Source: Salinibacterium sp. UTAS2018
GTDB lineage: Bacteria > Actinomycetota > Actinomycetes > Actinomycetales > Microbacteriaceae
Length of the DNA: 64,000 nt
Assembly (NCBI RefSeq): GCF_004118935.1
Contig: NZ_CP035375.1
Span: 1,116,001-1,180,000 of the forward strand
Reading direction: 5' to 3'
Below are positions 43,600-53,281 of this stretch, piece by piece. Numbering within the stretch: the stretch's first letter is position 1; each line of letters opens with the position of its first letter. Both the position numbers and the translations under genes were made by a program. The notes beneath the pieces were generated by a model. It made no database searches. It saw only the letters and a program-made list of their open reading frames with translations, and was not told where the DNA came from.

Positions 43600-44079
43600 A
43601 TGACCACTGAATCTTCTCGACTTGCCAACGGCACCCCTGCACCGGGCTTCACACTGCCTGATCAGGACGGTAATTTGGTGTCCCTGAGCGACTTTTCCGG
43701 CAAGAAAGTGATTCTTTATTTTTATCCTGCAGCCATGACTCCCGGATGCACGAAGCAGGCGTGTGACTTCCGCGACCAGCTTGGTTCGCTGCAGTCAGAG
43801 GGCTATGTCGTGCTCGGTGTTTCTCGCGATACTCCCGAGAAGCTCACCAAGTTTCGCGAGCAGGAAGCACTGACCTTTCCGCTGCTCAGCGACCCCGATC
43901 ACGAGGTGCATGAAGCGTATGGAGCCTGGGGTGAAAAGAACCTCTATGGCAAGCAGGTTGTTGGCGTCATCCGCTCCACTTTTGTGATCGATGAACAGGG
44001 AACCATCTCGCTCCCCCTCTACGCCGTGAAGGCCACCGGGCACGTTGCTTCGCTGCGCAAGAAGCTCGGACTCGACTAA
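43600..44079 (+). CDS. bcp: thioredoxin-dependent peroxiredoxin, BCP type
   Basis: A 159-residue AhpC/TSA-fold peroxidase that reduces hydroperoxides using thioredoxin. LANGTPAPGFTLPDQDGN opens the fold. The active-site motif FYPAAMTPGCTKQACDFRD holds the peroxidatic Cys50 and resolving Cys55, typical of atypical two-cysteine BCP enzymes. YGKQVVGVIRSTFVIDEQG near the C terminus is conserved. ATG 43600 follows AGGAG. The gene is convergent with, and shares stop-codon bases with, the minus-strand membrane protein at 44076. Confidence 0.95.
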   Translation: MTTESSRLANGTPAPGFTLPDQDGNLVSLSDFSGKKVILYFYPAAMTPGCTKQACDFRDQLGSLQSEGYVVLGVSRDTPEKLTKFREQEALTFPLLSDPDHEVHEAYGAWGEKNLYGKQVVGVIRSTFVIDEQGTISLPLYAVKATGHVASLRKKLGLD

Positions 44080-44495
44080 CCGTCGCGACGGGTGGTTGCT
44101 TCCAGAACCGGTTTGGTAAACAGCAGCACCAACACCACGATGGCCGGCGTCAACAGCAACCACCCCACGTCTGGGCGGGCGAACACGCCTTGAAAGCTGC
44201 CGATAGCGACTGAAATTTGCAGCACCTGCCAGACCACGGCCGCGCCCCGGATCCACGCTTGATTTCTGAGCGTGCTTATACCGATCACGGCGACCCACAC
44301 TGCCGCAATCGCTGTCAGTACAGTGAGCGCGATTGCGCTGGGATAGGACTGCGGCGTCTCAGCCCCCAACTCGAAAATCAGATACGCGAGCGCAGCAAAA
44401 AGCACGGCACTCTCGAGGAAGATCACTCCAGCGAGAGCAATCAGATACGGATGATGACGTCCCGTTTTTTCTTCTGGGACAAGTTCGTCTACCAT
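44076..44495 (-). CDS. small four-helix membrane protein, unknown
   Basis: A 139-residue protein with four hydrophobic segments (LIALAGVIFLESAVLFAALA, AIALTVLTAIAAVWVAVIGI, AAVVWQVLQISVAIGSF, WLLLTPAIVVLVLLFTKPV). The ATG at 44495 was chosen for its GGGGAGCGA ribosome-binding site. A longer form starting at 44525 would add ten hydrophilic residues. The family is unknown to me, but this type of protein is widespread in Microbacteriaceae. Its stop overlaps that of bcp, so the two genes are tightly convergent. Confidence 0.75.
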   Translation of the reverse strand: MVDELVPEEKTGRHHPYLIALAGVIFLESAVLFAALAYLIFELGAETPQSYPSAIALTVLTAIAAVWVAVIGISTLRNQAWIRGAAVVWQVLQISVAIGSFQGVFARPDVGWLLLTPAIVVLVLLFTKPVLEATTRRDG

Positions 44496-44677
44496 TCGCT
44501 CCCCGTTAAATCGCTGAAAAACCATTGCTTTGGCTTTACCGATATGCGATTCTAGTTGAGGTTGATTTCTGGCTCCCAGTGTTGCGAGCGAGACCCACAC
44601 AATTTCTCAAGCTTGACGCCGATCAGGGCAATTTTTTTGCGCGCTCAAGCACCGCAACACACTGTAAGGAGCAACAC

Positions 44678-44926
44678 ATGGACTGGCGCGATAACGCTGC
44701 ATGCCTCACCGCTGACCCGGAGCTTTTCTTCCCGGTAGGAAACACCGGTCCGGCCGTTGACCAGATCGAAAAAGCGAAAGCTGTCTGCGGTCGCTGCTCG
44801 GTCACCGAAATGTGCCTCCAGTACGCCCTCGAAACCAACCAAGACTCCGGAGTCTGGGGCGGTCTCAGCGAAGACGAGCGTCGCGCTCTCAAGCGTCGCG
44901 CTGCTCGCGCACGCCGCGCTTCCTAA
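44678..44926 (+). CDS. whiB1: WhiB1-type iron-sulfur regulator
   Basis: An 82-residue WhiB protein. The four cluster cysteines lie at 9 (DNAACL), 37 and 40 (CGRC), and 46 (TEMC). The turn SGVWGGLSEDERRALKRR supplies the DNA-binding or sigma-contact tail, ending in a basic stretch. Short length and sequence point to WhiB1, which binds a [4Fe-4S] cluster and interacts with the primary sigma factor region 4, responding to nitric oxide. TAAGGAGCAACAC precedes the ATG. It stands alone, divergent from the membrane protein gene. Confidence 0.93.
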   Translation: MDWRDNAACLTADPELFFPVGNTGPAVDQIEKAKAVCGRCSVTEMCLQYALETNQDSGVWGGLSEDERRALKRRAARARRAS

Positions 44927-45120
44927 GAAGCCACACTCTCTCCGAGCCCTATTTTTGTAGCTCACGCAGCAGGCCGGTCGGCCACGACACTTCGCATCAT
45001 CCCGAGAACATGGGGTGACGATCTTCGTTCCGATCGGCCTTTGCTTTGTCTCCGGCAGGTGCTGCCGCAAGCGCGCTTACCGGATCCGCAGCACCGTGCG
45101 CAGCCTACCGGGTGCACAGC

Positions 45121-46620
45121 TCACTTAGCGCGCGTGAGCCACGTGAGGGGAATGTCGATCGTCACTTCGGTTCCGCTACCCATAAGGGTGTGCCAGTCGA
45201 TAGTTCCGCCGAGCTCGCCCTGAATAAGAGTGCGCACAATTTGCGTGCCGAGTCCCTCGCCCACTCTGCCTTCTCCGAGGCCAACGCCGTTGTCGCGCAC
45301 CTGAACCGTCAACTTATCGGCGGTTCGTCGTGCATCGATCTCGACCGTGCCATCCGCCTTGCCCGCGAGCCCGTGCTCGACGGCATTTGTTACAAGCTCC
45401 GTGAGCGCCAGCGCCAGGGGCGTTGCGTACTCACTGGGTAAAGCCCCGAAGCTACCCACCGACGTGGGGTGAACCGTGGTGTTGTGGCTCGACGCGACCT
45501 CTGCGATCAGCTTCAACACTCGGTGGAAAACCACATCGAAGTCGACGTTTTGGTTCAAGCCTTCAGACAGGGTGTCGTGCACGACAGCGATCGCTGCGAC
45601 CCGACGCATAGCCTGGCCGAGGGCCTCTCGCGCCACTTCGCTGTGCGTACGACGAGCCTGAATACGCAACAGCGACGCTACAGTCTGCAGATTGTTCTTC
45701 ACACGATGGTGAATCTCGCGAATCGTGGCATCTTTCGTGATCAGTTCGCGCTCCTGATGCCGCACCTCGGTGACATCGCGGCACAGCACGATGGCTCCCA
45801 CTCGCTCGCCGCGGTCCCGGATGGGGATGGCACGCAGCGACACCGTCACGCCGCGCGCTTCGATGTCAGTGCGCCACGGTGCGCGACCGGTGACCACCAG
45901 CGGAAGGGATTCATCCACTTCAGGCTGGCCGGCAATCAGAGTGGTGGTGACATCGGCGAGAGATTCTGCTTCGAGTTCGCCGGAGAAGCCGATGCGGTTG
46001 AACGCTGACAGAGCGTTCGGACTAGCGAAGGTGACGAGGCCGTCGACATCCAGACGGATGAGGCCGTCGGAGGCACGGGGTGCACCCCGGCGCGGCGCGG
46101 CGGGGGCTCCCATGTCGGGAAAGTCTCCCGCTGCAATCATCGCGAACAGGTCGTTTGCACAGCCGTTGAAGGTGAGCTCTTGACGGGACGGCGTGCGAGC
46201 ATCGCCCAGGTTAGTGTGTCGCGTGATAACGGCGATGGGCGTTTCTGTCGTGGCATTACCTGTGGCGTTGAGCCGACGCAGCACGGGAACCGCCCGCACG
46301 CGGGTGGGCGTCTCTTCGTACCACGCGGGTGCAGCGGTATCGACGATGCGCGAGGTTTCGTACGCTTCGGTGACTTGAGCGAGCCACTCGGGTTTGATCT
46401 GTTGCCCGACGAAGTCACGGTAAAAGAGGGTGGCCGAGCTGCTGGGACGAGCATGCGCTACGGCAACAAACTGGTTATCGTCGCTCGGCACCCACAGCAC
46501 GATGTCCGCAAACGCGAGGTCGGCGAGAAGTTGCCAGTCGCCGACAAGCATGTGCAGCCATTCGATGTCCGCCTCACTGGAGCGGCCTTGTTCTTGGACT
46601 AGATCACTGAGTGTCGACAC
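45121..46620 (-). CDS. pdtaS: PdtaS-like sensor histidine kinase (HisKA_2)
   Basis: A 499-residue soluble sensor kinase. Order of parts: N-terminal GAF-like domain (WLHMLVGDWQLLADLAFADIV, about 20-165); a PAS domain (GLIRLDVDGLVTFASPNALS, about 185-290); the HisKA_2 dimerisation helix with the phospho-accepting histidine in REIHHRVKNNLQTVASLL; and the HATPase_c domain with the N box ELVTNAVEHG, DNGVGLGEGRVGEGLG and a GSGTEVTIDIPL G2-type end. The architecture matches PdtaS, a cytoplasmic kinase that signals to an ANTAR RNA-binding regulator (PdtaR), which is not in the window. It starts nine bases after the CpaE-like gene, in the same operon. Confidence 0.9.
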   Translation of the reverse strand: MSTLSDLVQEQGRSSEADIEWLHMLVGDWQLLADLAFADIVLWVPSDDNQFVAVAHARPSSSATLFYRDFVGQQIKPEWLAQVTEAYETSRIVDTAAPAWYEETPTRVRAVPVLRRLNATGNATTETPIAVITRHTNLGDARTPSRQELTFNGCANDLFAMIAAGDFPDMGAPAAPRRGAPRASDGLIRLDVDGLVTFASPNALSAFNRIGFSGELEAESLADVTTTLIAGQPEVDESLPLVVTGRAPWRTDIEARGVTVSLRAIPIRDRGERVGAIVLCRDVTEVRHQERELITKDATIREIHHRVKNNLQTVASLLRIQARRTHSEVAREALGQAMRRVAAIAVVHDTLSEGLNQNVDFDVVFHRVLKLIAEVASSHNTTVHPTSVGSFGALPSEYATPLALALTELVTNAVEHGLAGKADGTVEIDARRTADKLTVQVRDNGVGLGEGRVGEGLGTQIVRTLIQGELGGTIDWHTLMGSGTEVTIDIPLTWLTRAK

Positions 46621-46629
46621 CCTTACAGA

Positions 46630-47862
46630 TTACCCGCGCGCCAACATCCTGCTGAACAATGACTTGCGAGGCGCCAGCTCTTGCTGCTCCGGCACAAGCC
46701 TCGAGACCACTAAGTCACGAATCGCTGCCCGTGCGCTCGAACGGGGCACCGCGTCTACGAGAGTTTTTCCGCTGAGCACTGCACCGTCAAAGCCCTGCAA
46801 ATCGTGGGGCACGAGAATCGGATGCTCGATGCCACCAAACCGCGAGAGTGTCTGAGTGATTTGCCCGTGCGGGTTCATTCCGCTGGCGCTGACTCGAATC
46901 TTGTTCATGACGACGCTCACGCTGCGCGTCGACACAGTCTCGAGTAAATCAACGTGTGCCCGCAGAAATCGTGCCAGCCCCACCGGGTCAGCGGCGCCGA
47001 CCGCGATTACGTGGTCGGCGGCGCGCACCGCTGTGACCGCAGCCGCATTTCTTCGCGGGGCAAAGAGATCGCTCGTGATCTCTTCATCATTTTCCAGACT
47101 CGAGCTGGTGTCGAGCACCGTGTAGTCGACCCACTGCCTGCACTGAGCGATCGTGGTGCCGACCCGTTCAGAGGAAAGCTCCGGCCAGCGGCTCGGACGA
47201 CCGATTCCGGTCAGCACCCAGAACGACCCCACCGGCGATTCATACCGCTGACCGATTCGTTCGAGCTCCTCGGAGGTGAGAGTTTCAGTGCCCGCTAGCC
47301 GGCACGCAGCCGCGAAGCCAGGCGCTTCATCGAGCATGCCGAGAGCGGGGGCAACAGACGCCCCGTGCGTATCTACGTCGGCGAGCGCCACCCGATAGCC
47401 CAGAGCAGCAAGCTCCGCCGCAACTGAGATGGCAATGGATGTTCGCCCCGGCGCCCCGCCAGGACCCCACACCGCGATCACTTGGCCCAGCGCGGAACGC
47501 TCATCCGCCGACGTTTGTGCGCCCCACGGAGCTTGGGAGAGCACGGCCTCCAGCCCACCCCAACCCGCTGCGGCATCCACTATGTCAAAGAGACCGAGGT
47601 CGCTGGCGTAGCGCTGCTCACGGTCACTGCTTGCGATGGCAATCAGGCGTACTCCGGCCTGATCGCACGACGCGATTAGCCGGTCGGTCAAGTAGCGAGC
47701 CTCGGCCGCAACGAGAGCGACATCGGCATCGGCCCCGGCAATACGAGACGCCAACTCGGGCGCGCTCACTGCGCGCAACACGATCTCGTGGCCGTGTTGA
47801 GCGGCGTCGAAGGCGAACTGGTCTTCCAGAGTCACGGGCATGGCGAGAGCGAACGCGGTCAT
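46630..47862 (-). CDS. CpaE/MinD-like ATPase with unusual P-loop
   Basis: A 410-residue protein. An N-terminal receiver-like domain without obvious phospho-acceptor (about 1-125) precedes a MinD/ParA-fold ATPase domain. VIAVWGPGGAPGRTSIAISV stands for the deviant Walker A (KGGxGKT/S), with Arg where Lys is expected. LADVDTHGASVAPALGML gives the A'/Walker B segment. SVVMNKIRVSA is the late nucleotide-binding segment. It resembles CpaE-like proteins linked to Tad pili or to surface polarity. The SAF-domain gene just upstream (one-base gap) supports that kind of role. No other pilus genes are present. Confidence 0.78.
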   Translation of the reverse strand: MTAFALAMPVTLEDQFAFDAAQHGHEIVLRAVSAPELASRIAGADADVALVAAEARYLTDRLIASCDQAGVRLIAIASSDREQRYASDLGLFDIVDAAAGWGGLEAVLSQAPWGAQTSADERSALGQVIAVWGPGGAPGRTSIAISVAAELAALGYRVALADVDTHGASVAPALGMLDEAPGFAAACRLAGTETLTSEELERIGQRYESPVGSFWVLTGIGRPSRWPELSSERVGTTIAQCRQWVDYTVLDTSSSLENDEEITSDLFAPRRNAAAVTAVRAADHVIAVGAADPVGLARFLRAHVDLLETVSTRSVSVVMNKIRVSASGMNPHGQITQTLSRFGGIEHPILVPHDLQGFDGAVLSGKTLVDAVPRSSARAAIRDLVVSRLVPEQQELAPRKSLFSRMLARG

Positions 47863-47863
47863 G

Positions 47864-48511
47864 CTAGCCCTCCGCCGGGAGGTTGGCGGGGATTACGGAG
47901 AGCACATCACCGTTAGCCATCGCTTCCAGTAAACGGGCAACTCGCGAACGAGGAACCAGCAGCTCGATGGCGCTGCCCTGAGCAGACGAGACCAAAGAAT
48001 CATCGTCGAGCAGCCGCACGACGACCGCCCCAGAAATGATCACACCAGGCGCAGCGTACTGACCGTTGTCGTCTTCAGGACTCGCCCACACATCTACCGA
48101 AGCGCCGGGAGCGACAGAGCCGGAGAGGCCACTCTGGGGCGCCACCACCACAGAAGTGAGCGAAAGGCCGTCATGACTGCCCAAAGACGACGTCGGCACC
48201 AACTCCCCCACTTCAATGGAGCGGGTCGCGACGAATCCTTGTTCTGGAAGCTCGCCCCGGACGATGTAGTGGTCGGCCGCCTCATTGAGCTTGACGCTGC
48301 GCACCACGAGATCCGAACTCAGCACGCGGTCACCGGGAGTGAAAGTAGCCCCCGCGGCATAAACCTCGATTGAATCATCAGTCGCGGCCACCAGCGAGAC
48401 AACACCCACAACGGATGCCGCCACAAGCACGACGCCAATGGCAAGTCGCGGGTCGAGAACAAACGCTCGCGCACGAGCTTGGGACTGAGTACGGCCGGAA
48501 CGGCGGCTCAT
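47864..48511 (-). CDS. SAF-domain protein (CpaB/RcpC-like), membrane-anchored
   Basis: A 215-residue protein. An N-terminal basic stretch and one membrane helix (LAIGVVLVAASVVGVVSLVA) precede a SAF domain (about 58-120: YAAGATFTPGDRVLSSDLVV, GFVATRSIEVGELVPTSSL). A further beta-rich region follows, GLSGSVAPGASVDVWASPED, the RcpC-like end. CpaB/RcpC proteins act at the base of Tad secretion systems. The ATG follows GGAGCGCG. It is the first gene of an operon with the CpaE-like ATPase and the kinase. An extension to 48601 is rejected because the signal-anchor pattern begins at 48511. Confidence 0.8.
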   Translation of the reverse strand: MSRRSGRTQSQARARAFVLDPRLAIGVVLVAASVVGVVSLVAATDDSIEVYAAGATFTPGDRVLSSDLVVRSVKLNEAADHYIVRGELPEQGFVATRSIEVGELVPTSSLGSHDGLSLTSVVVAPQSGLSGSVAPGASVDVWASPEDDNGQYAAPGVIISGAVVVRLLDDDSLVSSAQGSAIELLVPRSRVARLLEAMANGDVLSVIPANLPAEG

Positions 48512-48630
48512 CGAGCGCGCTCCACAAGTCGGGTCTTGATCATGGCACCATCGTTCGCCACGCCTCGGGTGTGGCGCCATAGTTATCCACACAAGCCCCA
48601 TTCCCAGCTTCGTGCGCGCATAATCGATGC

Positions 48631-48912
48631 ATGAACGCGATCACCCCTGCAGAAGGCCTCGGGAGATTTCTCACCTTGGCCGATACTGCCGAAGTGCTCA
48701 GCGTCTCTCCGCACGAGGTTCTGGAGCTCGTGCGTTCGGGCGAACTGCCCGCCATCAAGGTCGGCAGCAAGGGCCAGTGGCGTATCGAGAACTCAATTCT
48801 CGAGTCCTATATTGAAGCTCTCTATGAAGAGACTCGGCGCATGAGCCTCTGGAACCAATCGGATATCGCCACGGTTACAGAAGTGAACTTCGGAGAACCG
48901 CGCAAGCGCTAA
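48631..48912 (+). CDS. excisionase-type helix-turn-helix DNA-binding protein
   Basis: A 93-residue protein. FLTLADTAEVLSVSPHEVLE, LVRSGELPAIKVGSKGQWRI and ENSILESYIEALYEETRR form the winged helix-turn-helix of MerR/excisionase-like proteins. A short tail, WNQSDIATVTEVNFGEPRKR, ends basic. It is similar in size and style to actinobacterial BldC-like developmental regulators, but the resemblance is not enough to name it. No integrase or prophage genes are near, so it is more likely a chromosomal regulator than an excisionase. It is divergent from the SAF operon. Confidence 0.82.
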   Translation: MNAITPAEGLGRFLTLADTAEVLSVSPHEVLELVRSGELPAIKVGSKGQWRIENSILESYIEALYEETRRMSLWNQSDIATVTEVNFGEPRKR

Positions 48913-48960
48913 CGTTCGCGCTCTAGCGTTTCGGCCGCACCGAGTTACGGCAGCACGAAG

Positions 48961-49560
48961 TTACGGCCGCACTAGGACAAGGCTCGCGAACGGCACTAGG
49001 CGATACTCCGAAACCGCCGTCTCCCGTCGCACCGCTCCGCGTTCGTGCACAGCGATGTCCAGATGATCGCGGCCTACCCGATCGATCGTGCCGTGCACTT
49101 CTCCCGTCGCCAGCAGCAAAGTGACCGCTCGGCGTCGCCGGCACAGGTCACGTAAGACATAACTCAAGCTCAATCGCTGCGAAAGACTCGGGTGCCCCGT
49201 AGACGCAGTAGTAGCGAGGCTCGGCGTGATGTGACGCGCGCCCAGCGAAATACCCGCAAGCGCGGCAAACGGGATGATGCACTGCGCCGGGCGCCCGGTT
49301 TCGTCGACGATATCGGCGGACATCCAGTCACGACCGATAATTACGGGGCGTACCGCCACCCGAGCGCCAGTCGTGAGCATCACGGCGATCGTCAGTGGCG
49401 ACTCCGTCGTGCTGCGCTCGTGAAGAGCCACGATGCGATCCCGGATGCTCAGCCGCCCCAAGCGCAAACGCTCTTCTTCGGCATCGACCTCGAGATCCTC
49501 CGCCGTTATTTCGCGCTCAAGCTGACTCTCGAGGTCGTCAAACAGATTGTCCCAGCGCAT
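48961..49560 (-). CDS. conserved hypothetical protein, Microbacteriaceae type
   Basis: A 199-residue protein. The N-terminal 45 residues are acidic and helical (FDDLESQLEREITAEDLEVD). The rest is basic and beta-rich, with two Sm-like or PRC-barrel-like halves (LTIAVMLTTGARVAVRPVII and VTLLLATGEVHGTIDRVGRD). No catalytic motif or family is recognised. It lies between the excisionase-type gene and the Rv3235-family gene in the opposite direction to both, a common layout upstream of secA in this family. Confidence 0.7.
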   Translation of the reverse strand: MRWDNLFDDLESQLEREITAEDLEVDAEEERLRLGRLSIRDRIVALHERSTTESPLTIAVMLTTGARVAVRPVIIGRDWMSADIVDETGRPAQCIIPFAALAGISLGARHITPSLATTASTGHPSLSQRLSLSYVLRDLCRRRRAVTLLLATGEVHGTIDRVGRDHLDIAVHERGAVRRETAVSEYRLVPFASLVLVRP

Positions 49561-49710
49561 GGACTGACGGTACTAATGCCACCCGCTGACTCCGGATTGT
49601 TATCCACAATTGAACTTTAGTCATAGACATTTGGTCCGGATGCTGATTAAGTGTGGTCTACCCCCTTAAGGGGGTGAACGTCGCCGTCTTGACCTTTTAC
49701 CCGGGAGATC

Positions 49711-50199
49711 ATGAGTACCGAGCCCCTTCGCACCTCCTTACCGAGTGTGGACTTACCCCCACAGCTGCGCCCGCGCACTGGCACACTGCCTTCTAAAGTC
49801 ATTCGGCCACGTTTCGTTCCCGACGAATTCTTCGGCCACCAGCCGACTTCCAGCGCAGAGCTACCCGACCCCGCGCCCCTCGTCGAGAACCTCACTCGCT
49901 GCGTAATCGAGGTGCTCGCTGGCGCTCGAGACTTGGATCAGATGGCGCGTTGGGTCACCGACGATGTCTATCGGCACCTGCTCAAGCGCGTAGTCCTTTC
50001 GGCTCGCGCCCGCCGGGCGAAAGGCCAGCCTGTGACGCGCCCCAGTTTTACTATGGGCTCAATCAGAATTTGCGAACCACGCGATGGCGCTATCGAAGCC
50101 GTTGTCATTGTTCGCGGTCGCGCCCGCACGCGCGCTGTCGCCGTGCGCCTCGAAGGCCTCGACAAGCGCTGGCGCGCCACCGCGATCAACGTTCTGTAG
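49711..50199 (+). CDS. Rv3235 family protein
   Basis: A 162-residue protein. The first 55 residues are Pro/Arg-rich and probably disordered. The folded part begins near PAPLVENLTRCVIEVLAGAR and contains the pattern RPSFTMGSIRICEPRDGAIE and AVVIVRGRARTRAVAVRLEG, ending DKRWRATAINVL. This matches the Rv3235/DUF6459 family, frequently encoded near secA in Actinobacteria and of unknown function. It starts at an ATG behind GGGAGATC and is convergent with secA across a very strong terminator. Confidence 0.88.
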   Translation: MSTEPLRTSLPSVDLPPQLRPRTGTLPSKVIRPRFVPDEFFGHQPTSSAELPDPAPLVENLTRCVIEVLAGARDLDQMARWVTDDVYRHLLKRVVLSARARRAKGQPVTRPSFTMGSIRICEPRDGAIEAVVIVRGRARTRAVAVRLEGLDKRWRATAINVL

Positions 50200-50221
50200 C
50201 CTCACACCCCTACAGCGCACA

Positions 50222-50266
50222 AATAACGGATGCCCCGCTCACTGAGTGAGCGGGGCATCCGTTATT
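50222..50266. terminator. 45-base perfect inverted repeat between Rv3235 gene and secA
   Basis: AATAACGGATGCCCCGCTCA and TGAGCGGGGCATCCGTTATT flank a five-base CTGAG loop. Even the loop bases are symmetric, so the whole 45 bases form a perfect palindrome around the central G. It is a textbook bidirectional terminator for two convergent genes. Confidence 0.92.
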
Positions 50267-50300
50267 AACGATTAACCTCTAGAGCGAGGCTACTTCGGAG

Positions 50301-53120
50301 TTACTTCTTACGTTTTTCTTGCGCACGACGCTGCGAACGGTTGAGGGGAGCCTCAGGTTCCGCTCCCTCCGCACGCTGTCCGAACGCACCGCGCTCGTTC
50401 GACTGCGGCTGAGCTGCGGGTTGAGCCTGTTGCGGTGCACCCTGGCTCGCTTGACGCTGCTGCGCTTGAGCTGTCGCTGCGCGCTCGACCTGGCCGCGGT
50501 CGTTACGCACTTCGACCTCACCCGACGCATCAGCGCTTGGCGCGGAGTAGCTGAGCTGAGCCGCGGGGGCGTTCGCTCCGTCTAGGCCACGGGCCTGAAC
50601 CGTTGTAGCTTCCCCGCCGCCATTCACTTCGACATCGAGGTTGAAGAGGAACCCGACGGTTTCTTCACGAATCTGCCCCATCATCGTCTGGAACAACGCG
50701 AAGCCTTCGCGCTGGTATTCGATGAGCGGATCGCGCTGAGCCATCGCTCGCAGTCCGATTCCGTCTTTCAGGTAGTCCATCTCGTAGAGGTGATCGCGCC
50801 AACGGCGGTCGATCACACTCAGCACAACACGTCGTTCGAGTTCGCGCGTTGCCGCTTCGCCCAGTTGCTGTTCTCGGCGCTCGTAGGCAATCACTGCATC
50901 CGAGTGAATTTCCTTTGCGAGGAACGCACTCGTCATCTTGCCGCGCGAGCCAGCCTCCGTCAGAACCTCATCGACGCTGATCCCCACGGGATACATCGTC
51001 TTCAGTTCGGCCCAGAGCCCTTCGAAATCCCATTCTTCTGAATGACCTTCGGCAGTGTGAACATCAACCACCTCGGTGACGACGTCCTTCAGGAAGCGCT
51101 GAACGCGATCCTTAAGGTCATCTCCCTCGAGAATGTGGCGACGGTCACCATAAATAGCCTCACGCTGACGATTCAGAACATCGTCATACTTGAGCACGTT
51201 CTTGCGAATCTCAGCGTTCCGTGATTCCACCTGTGACTGAGCGCTGCGGATGGCGCGGCTGACGACCTTCGATTCGATAGCGAGGTCATCGGGTACCGAC
51301 GATCGCCCCATCAACGCTTCAGCAGCACCGCTGTTGAAGAGTCGCATGAGGTCATCCTGAAGAGACAGGTAGAAGCGGCTCTCGCCCGGGTCACCCTGTC
51401 GACCGGAACGACCACGCAGCTGGTTGTCGATGCGGCGAGATTCGTGGCGCTCGGTGCCGAGCACATAGAGCCCACCAACGTCGATGACTTTCTTGGCTTC
51501 TTTCTCTACGCCGGTTTTGACCTCGGCGAACACGTCATCCCACGCGGCTTCGTATTCCTCGGGAGTTTCCGAGGGGTTGAGGCCCCGTGCATTCATCTCG
51601 GCCACAGCCAAGAACTCCGCGTTTCCGCCGAGCATGACGTCAGTTCCACGACCAGCCATGTTCGTGGCGACCGTGACAGAACCCAATCGGCCTGCCTGCG
51701 CGACGATCGCTGCTTCGCGAGCGTGGTTCTTGGCGTTGAGCACTTCGTGCTTGACGCCCTTCTTAGCCAACATGCGCGAAAGCAGTTCGCTCTTCTCAAC
51801 GCTGGTTGTTCCGACAAGCACTGGCTGGCCTAGTTCGTGGCGCTTAGCGATATCGGCGACTACCTGCTCGAACTTAGACTGCTCGTTCTTATAGATGAGG
51901 TCGGACTGGTCGATGCGCTGCATCGGACGGTTGGTCGGGATAGCAACGACGCCGAGCTTGTAGGTCGACATAAATTCGGCCGCTTCAGTCTCAGCGGTAC
52001 CGGTCATGCCCGAAAGCTTGTTGTACAGGCGGAAGTAGTTCTGCAGGGTGACGGTAGCCAGCGTCTGGTTCTCAGCCTTGACCGCTACGCCCTCTTTCGC
52101 TTCGATCGCCTGGTGAATACCTTCGTTGTAGCGACGGCCAGCCAGGATACGACCGGTGTGCTCATCGACGATGAGCACTTCGCCGTTCATCACGACGTAG
52201 TCCTTATCTTTCTTGAAAAGCGCGCGAGCCTTGATCGAGTTGTTCAAGAACGAGATCAGCGGGGTGTTAGCCGATTCGTAGAGGTTGTCGATGCCGAGGT
52301 AATCCTCGACTTTTTCGATACCGGGCTCGAGAACGCCGACAGTGCGCTTTTTCTCGTCGACCTCAAAGTCAGTTTCTGGGTCGAGCTTCTTCGCGAGGTT
52401 CGCGAACTCGGTGAACCAGCGGTTGGCCTCGCCTGACGAAGGGCCAGAAATAATCAACGGGGTACGGGCCTCGTCGATAAGGATCGAGTCGACCTCGTCA
52501 ACGACAGCGAAGTAATGACCGCGCTGCACCATGTCGCTTGCCTGCCACGCCATGTTGTCGCGCAGGTAGTCGAAACCAAACTCATTGTTGGTTCCGTACG
52601 TAATGTCTGCCGCGTATTGTTCGCGGCGTTCGAGCGGCGTCTGACCGGAGATAATGCAGCCGGTAGTCATGCCGAGGGCACGGAATACACGCCCCATAAG
52701 TTCTGATTGGTAGCTCGCCAGATAGTCGTTCACCGTAATAACGTGAACGCCCTGGGCCGCAATAGCGTTGAGGTAGGCCGCGAGCGTCGCGACGAGAGTC
52801 TTACCCTCACCGGTCTTCATCTCGGAAATGTTGCCCAAGTGAAGCGCAGCACCACCCATGAGCTGAACGTCGAAGTGACGCATACCGAGGGTGCGGCTTG
52901 CCGCTTCGCGCACGGCAGCGAACGCTTCGGGCAGCAGGTCGTCGAGCGACTCCCCCGCGGCGTAGCGCTCACGCAGCTCTACTGTCTCGTTCTTTAGCTC
53001 GTCATCAGTGAGGGTCTTGAAGTCATCCTCGAGATGGTTGACCGCCTGCGCGTAGGCTTTCAAGCGTCGAAGAAGTCGACCCTCACCTACGCGAAGAGCG
53101 CGTTCTAAAACATTCGCCAC
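50301..53120 (-). CDS. secA: preprotein translocase ATPase SecA
   Basis: A 939-residue motor that pushes unfolded preproteins through SecYEG. DEAD motor 1 holds [20 protein letters not shown] (Walker A) and [15 protein letters not shown] (DEAD box variant). The preprotein cross-linking domain is inserted around residues 225-370. Motor 2 contains [20 protein letters not shown] and [21 protein letters not shown]. The helical scaffold and wing domains follow. The C-terminal tail is Gln/Ala-rich and basic ([12 protein letters not shown]) and lacks the zinc-binding CxCxSG motif, as is usual in actinobacterial SecA1. It is the last gene of the block after hpf. Confidence 0.98.
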   Translation of the reverse strand: MANVLERALRVGEGRLLRRLKAYAQAVNHLEDDFKTLTDDELKNETVELRERYAAGESLDDLLPEAFAAVREAASRTLGMRHFDVQLMGGAALHLGNISEMKTGEGKTLVATLAAYLNAIAAQGVHVITVNDYLASYQSELMGRVFRALGMTTGCIISGQTPLERREQYAADITYGTNNEFGFDYLRDNMAWQASDMVQRGHYFAVVDEVDSILIDEARTPLIISGPSSGEANRWFTEFANLAKKLDPETDFEVDEKKRTVGVLEPGIEKVEDYLGIDNLYESANTPLISFLNNSIKARALFKKDKDYVVMNGEVLIVDEHTGRILAGRRYNEGIHQAIEAKEGVAVKAENQTLATVTLQNYFRLYNKLSGMTGTAETEAAEFMSTYKLGVVAIPTNRPMQRIDQSDLIYKNEQSKFEQVVADIAKRHELGQPVLVGTTSVEKSELLSRMLAKKGVKHEVLNAKNHAREAAIVAQAGRLGSVTVATNMAGRGTDVMLGGNAEFLAVAEMNARGLNPSETPEEYEAAWDDVFAEVKTGVEKEAKKVIDVGGLYVLGTERHESRRIDNQLRGRSGRQGDPGESRFYLSLQDDLMRLFNSGAAEALMGRSSVPDDLAIESKVVSRAIRSAQSQVESRNAEIRKNVLKYDDVLNRQREAIYGDRRHILEGDDLKDRVQRFLKDVVTEVVDVHTAEGHSEEWDFEGLWAELKTMYPVGISVDEVLTEAGSRGKMTSAFLAKEIHSDAVIAYERREQQLGEAATRELERRVVLSVIDRRWRDHLYEMDYLKDGIGLRAMAQRDPLIEYQREGFALFQTMMGQIREETVGFLFNLDVEVNGGGEATTVQARGLDGANAPAAQLSYSAPSADASGEVEVRNDRGQVERAATAQAQQRQASQGAPQQAQPAAQPQSNERGAFGQRAEGAEPEAPLNRSQRRAQEKRKK

Positions 53121-53198
53121 CGAATACTCCCATTCTTGTCGGACGGGTCCGACGCTGGCACTGCTCGACGAAGCGCAGTCTTTTAGACGCTTACGTCA

Positions 53199-53240
53199 CG
53201 GTAACGCGGTGCGTGCAATCAGCGCACAGCCGCGTTACCG
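53199..53240 (-). terminator. strong hairpin between hpf and secA
   Basis: CGGTAACGCGG and CCGCGTTACCG form an 11-bp perfect stem, and the loop contains a further TGCG/CGCA pair. It lies 41 bases after the hpf stop and 79 bases before the secA start. No T-run follows, so it may be a processing or stability element or a secA leader element rather than a full terminator. Confidence 0.6.
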
Positions 53241-53281
53241 GTTCGTAATCGTATCAACTCCAAGCCAAAAACTTGGTGTAC

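Noticed and set aside
48631..48912. Prophage excisionase
   Set aside because: The fold is excisionase-like, but there are no integrase, phage structural genes or att repeats. A chromosomal regulator is likelier.
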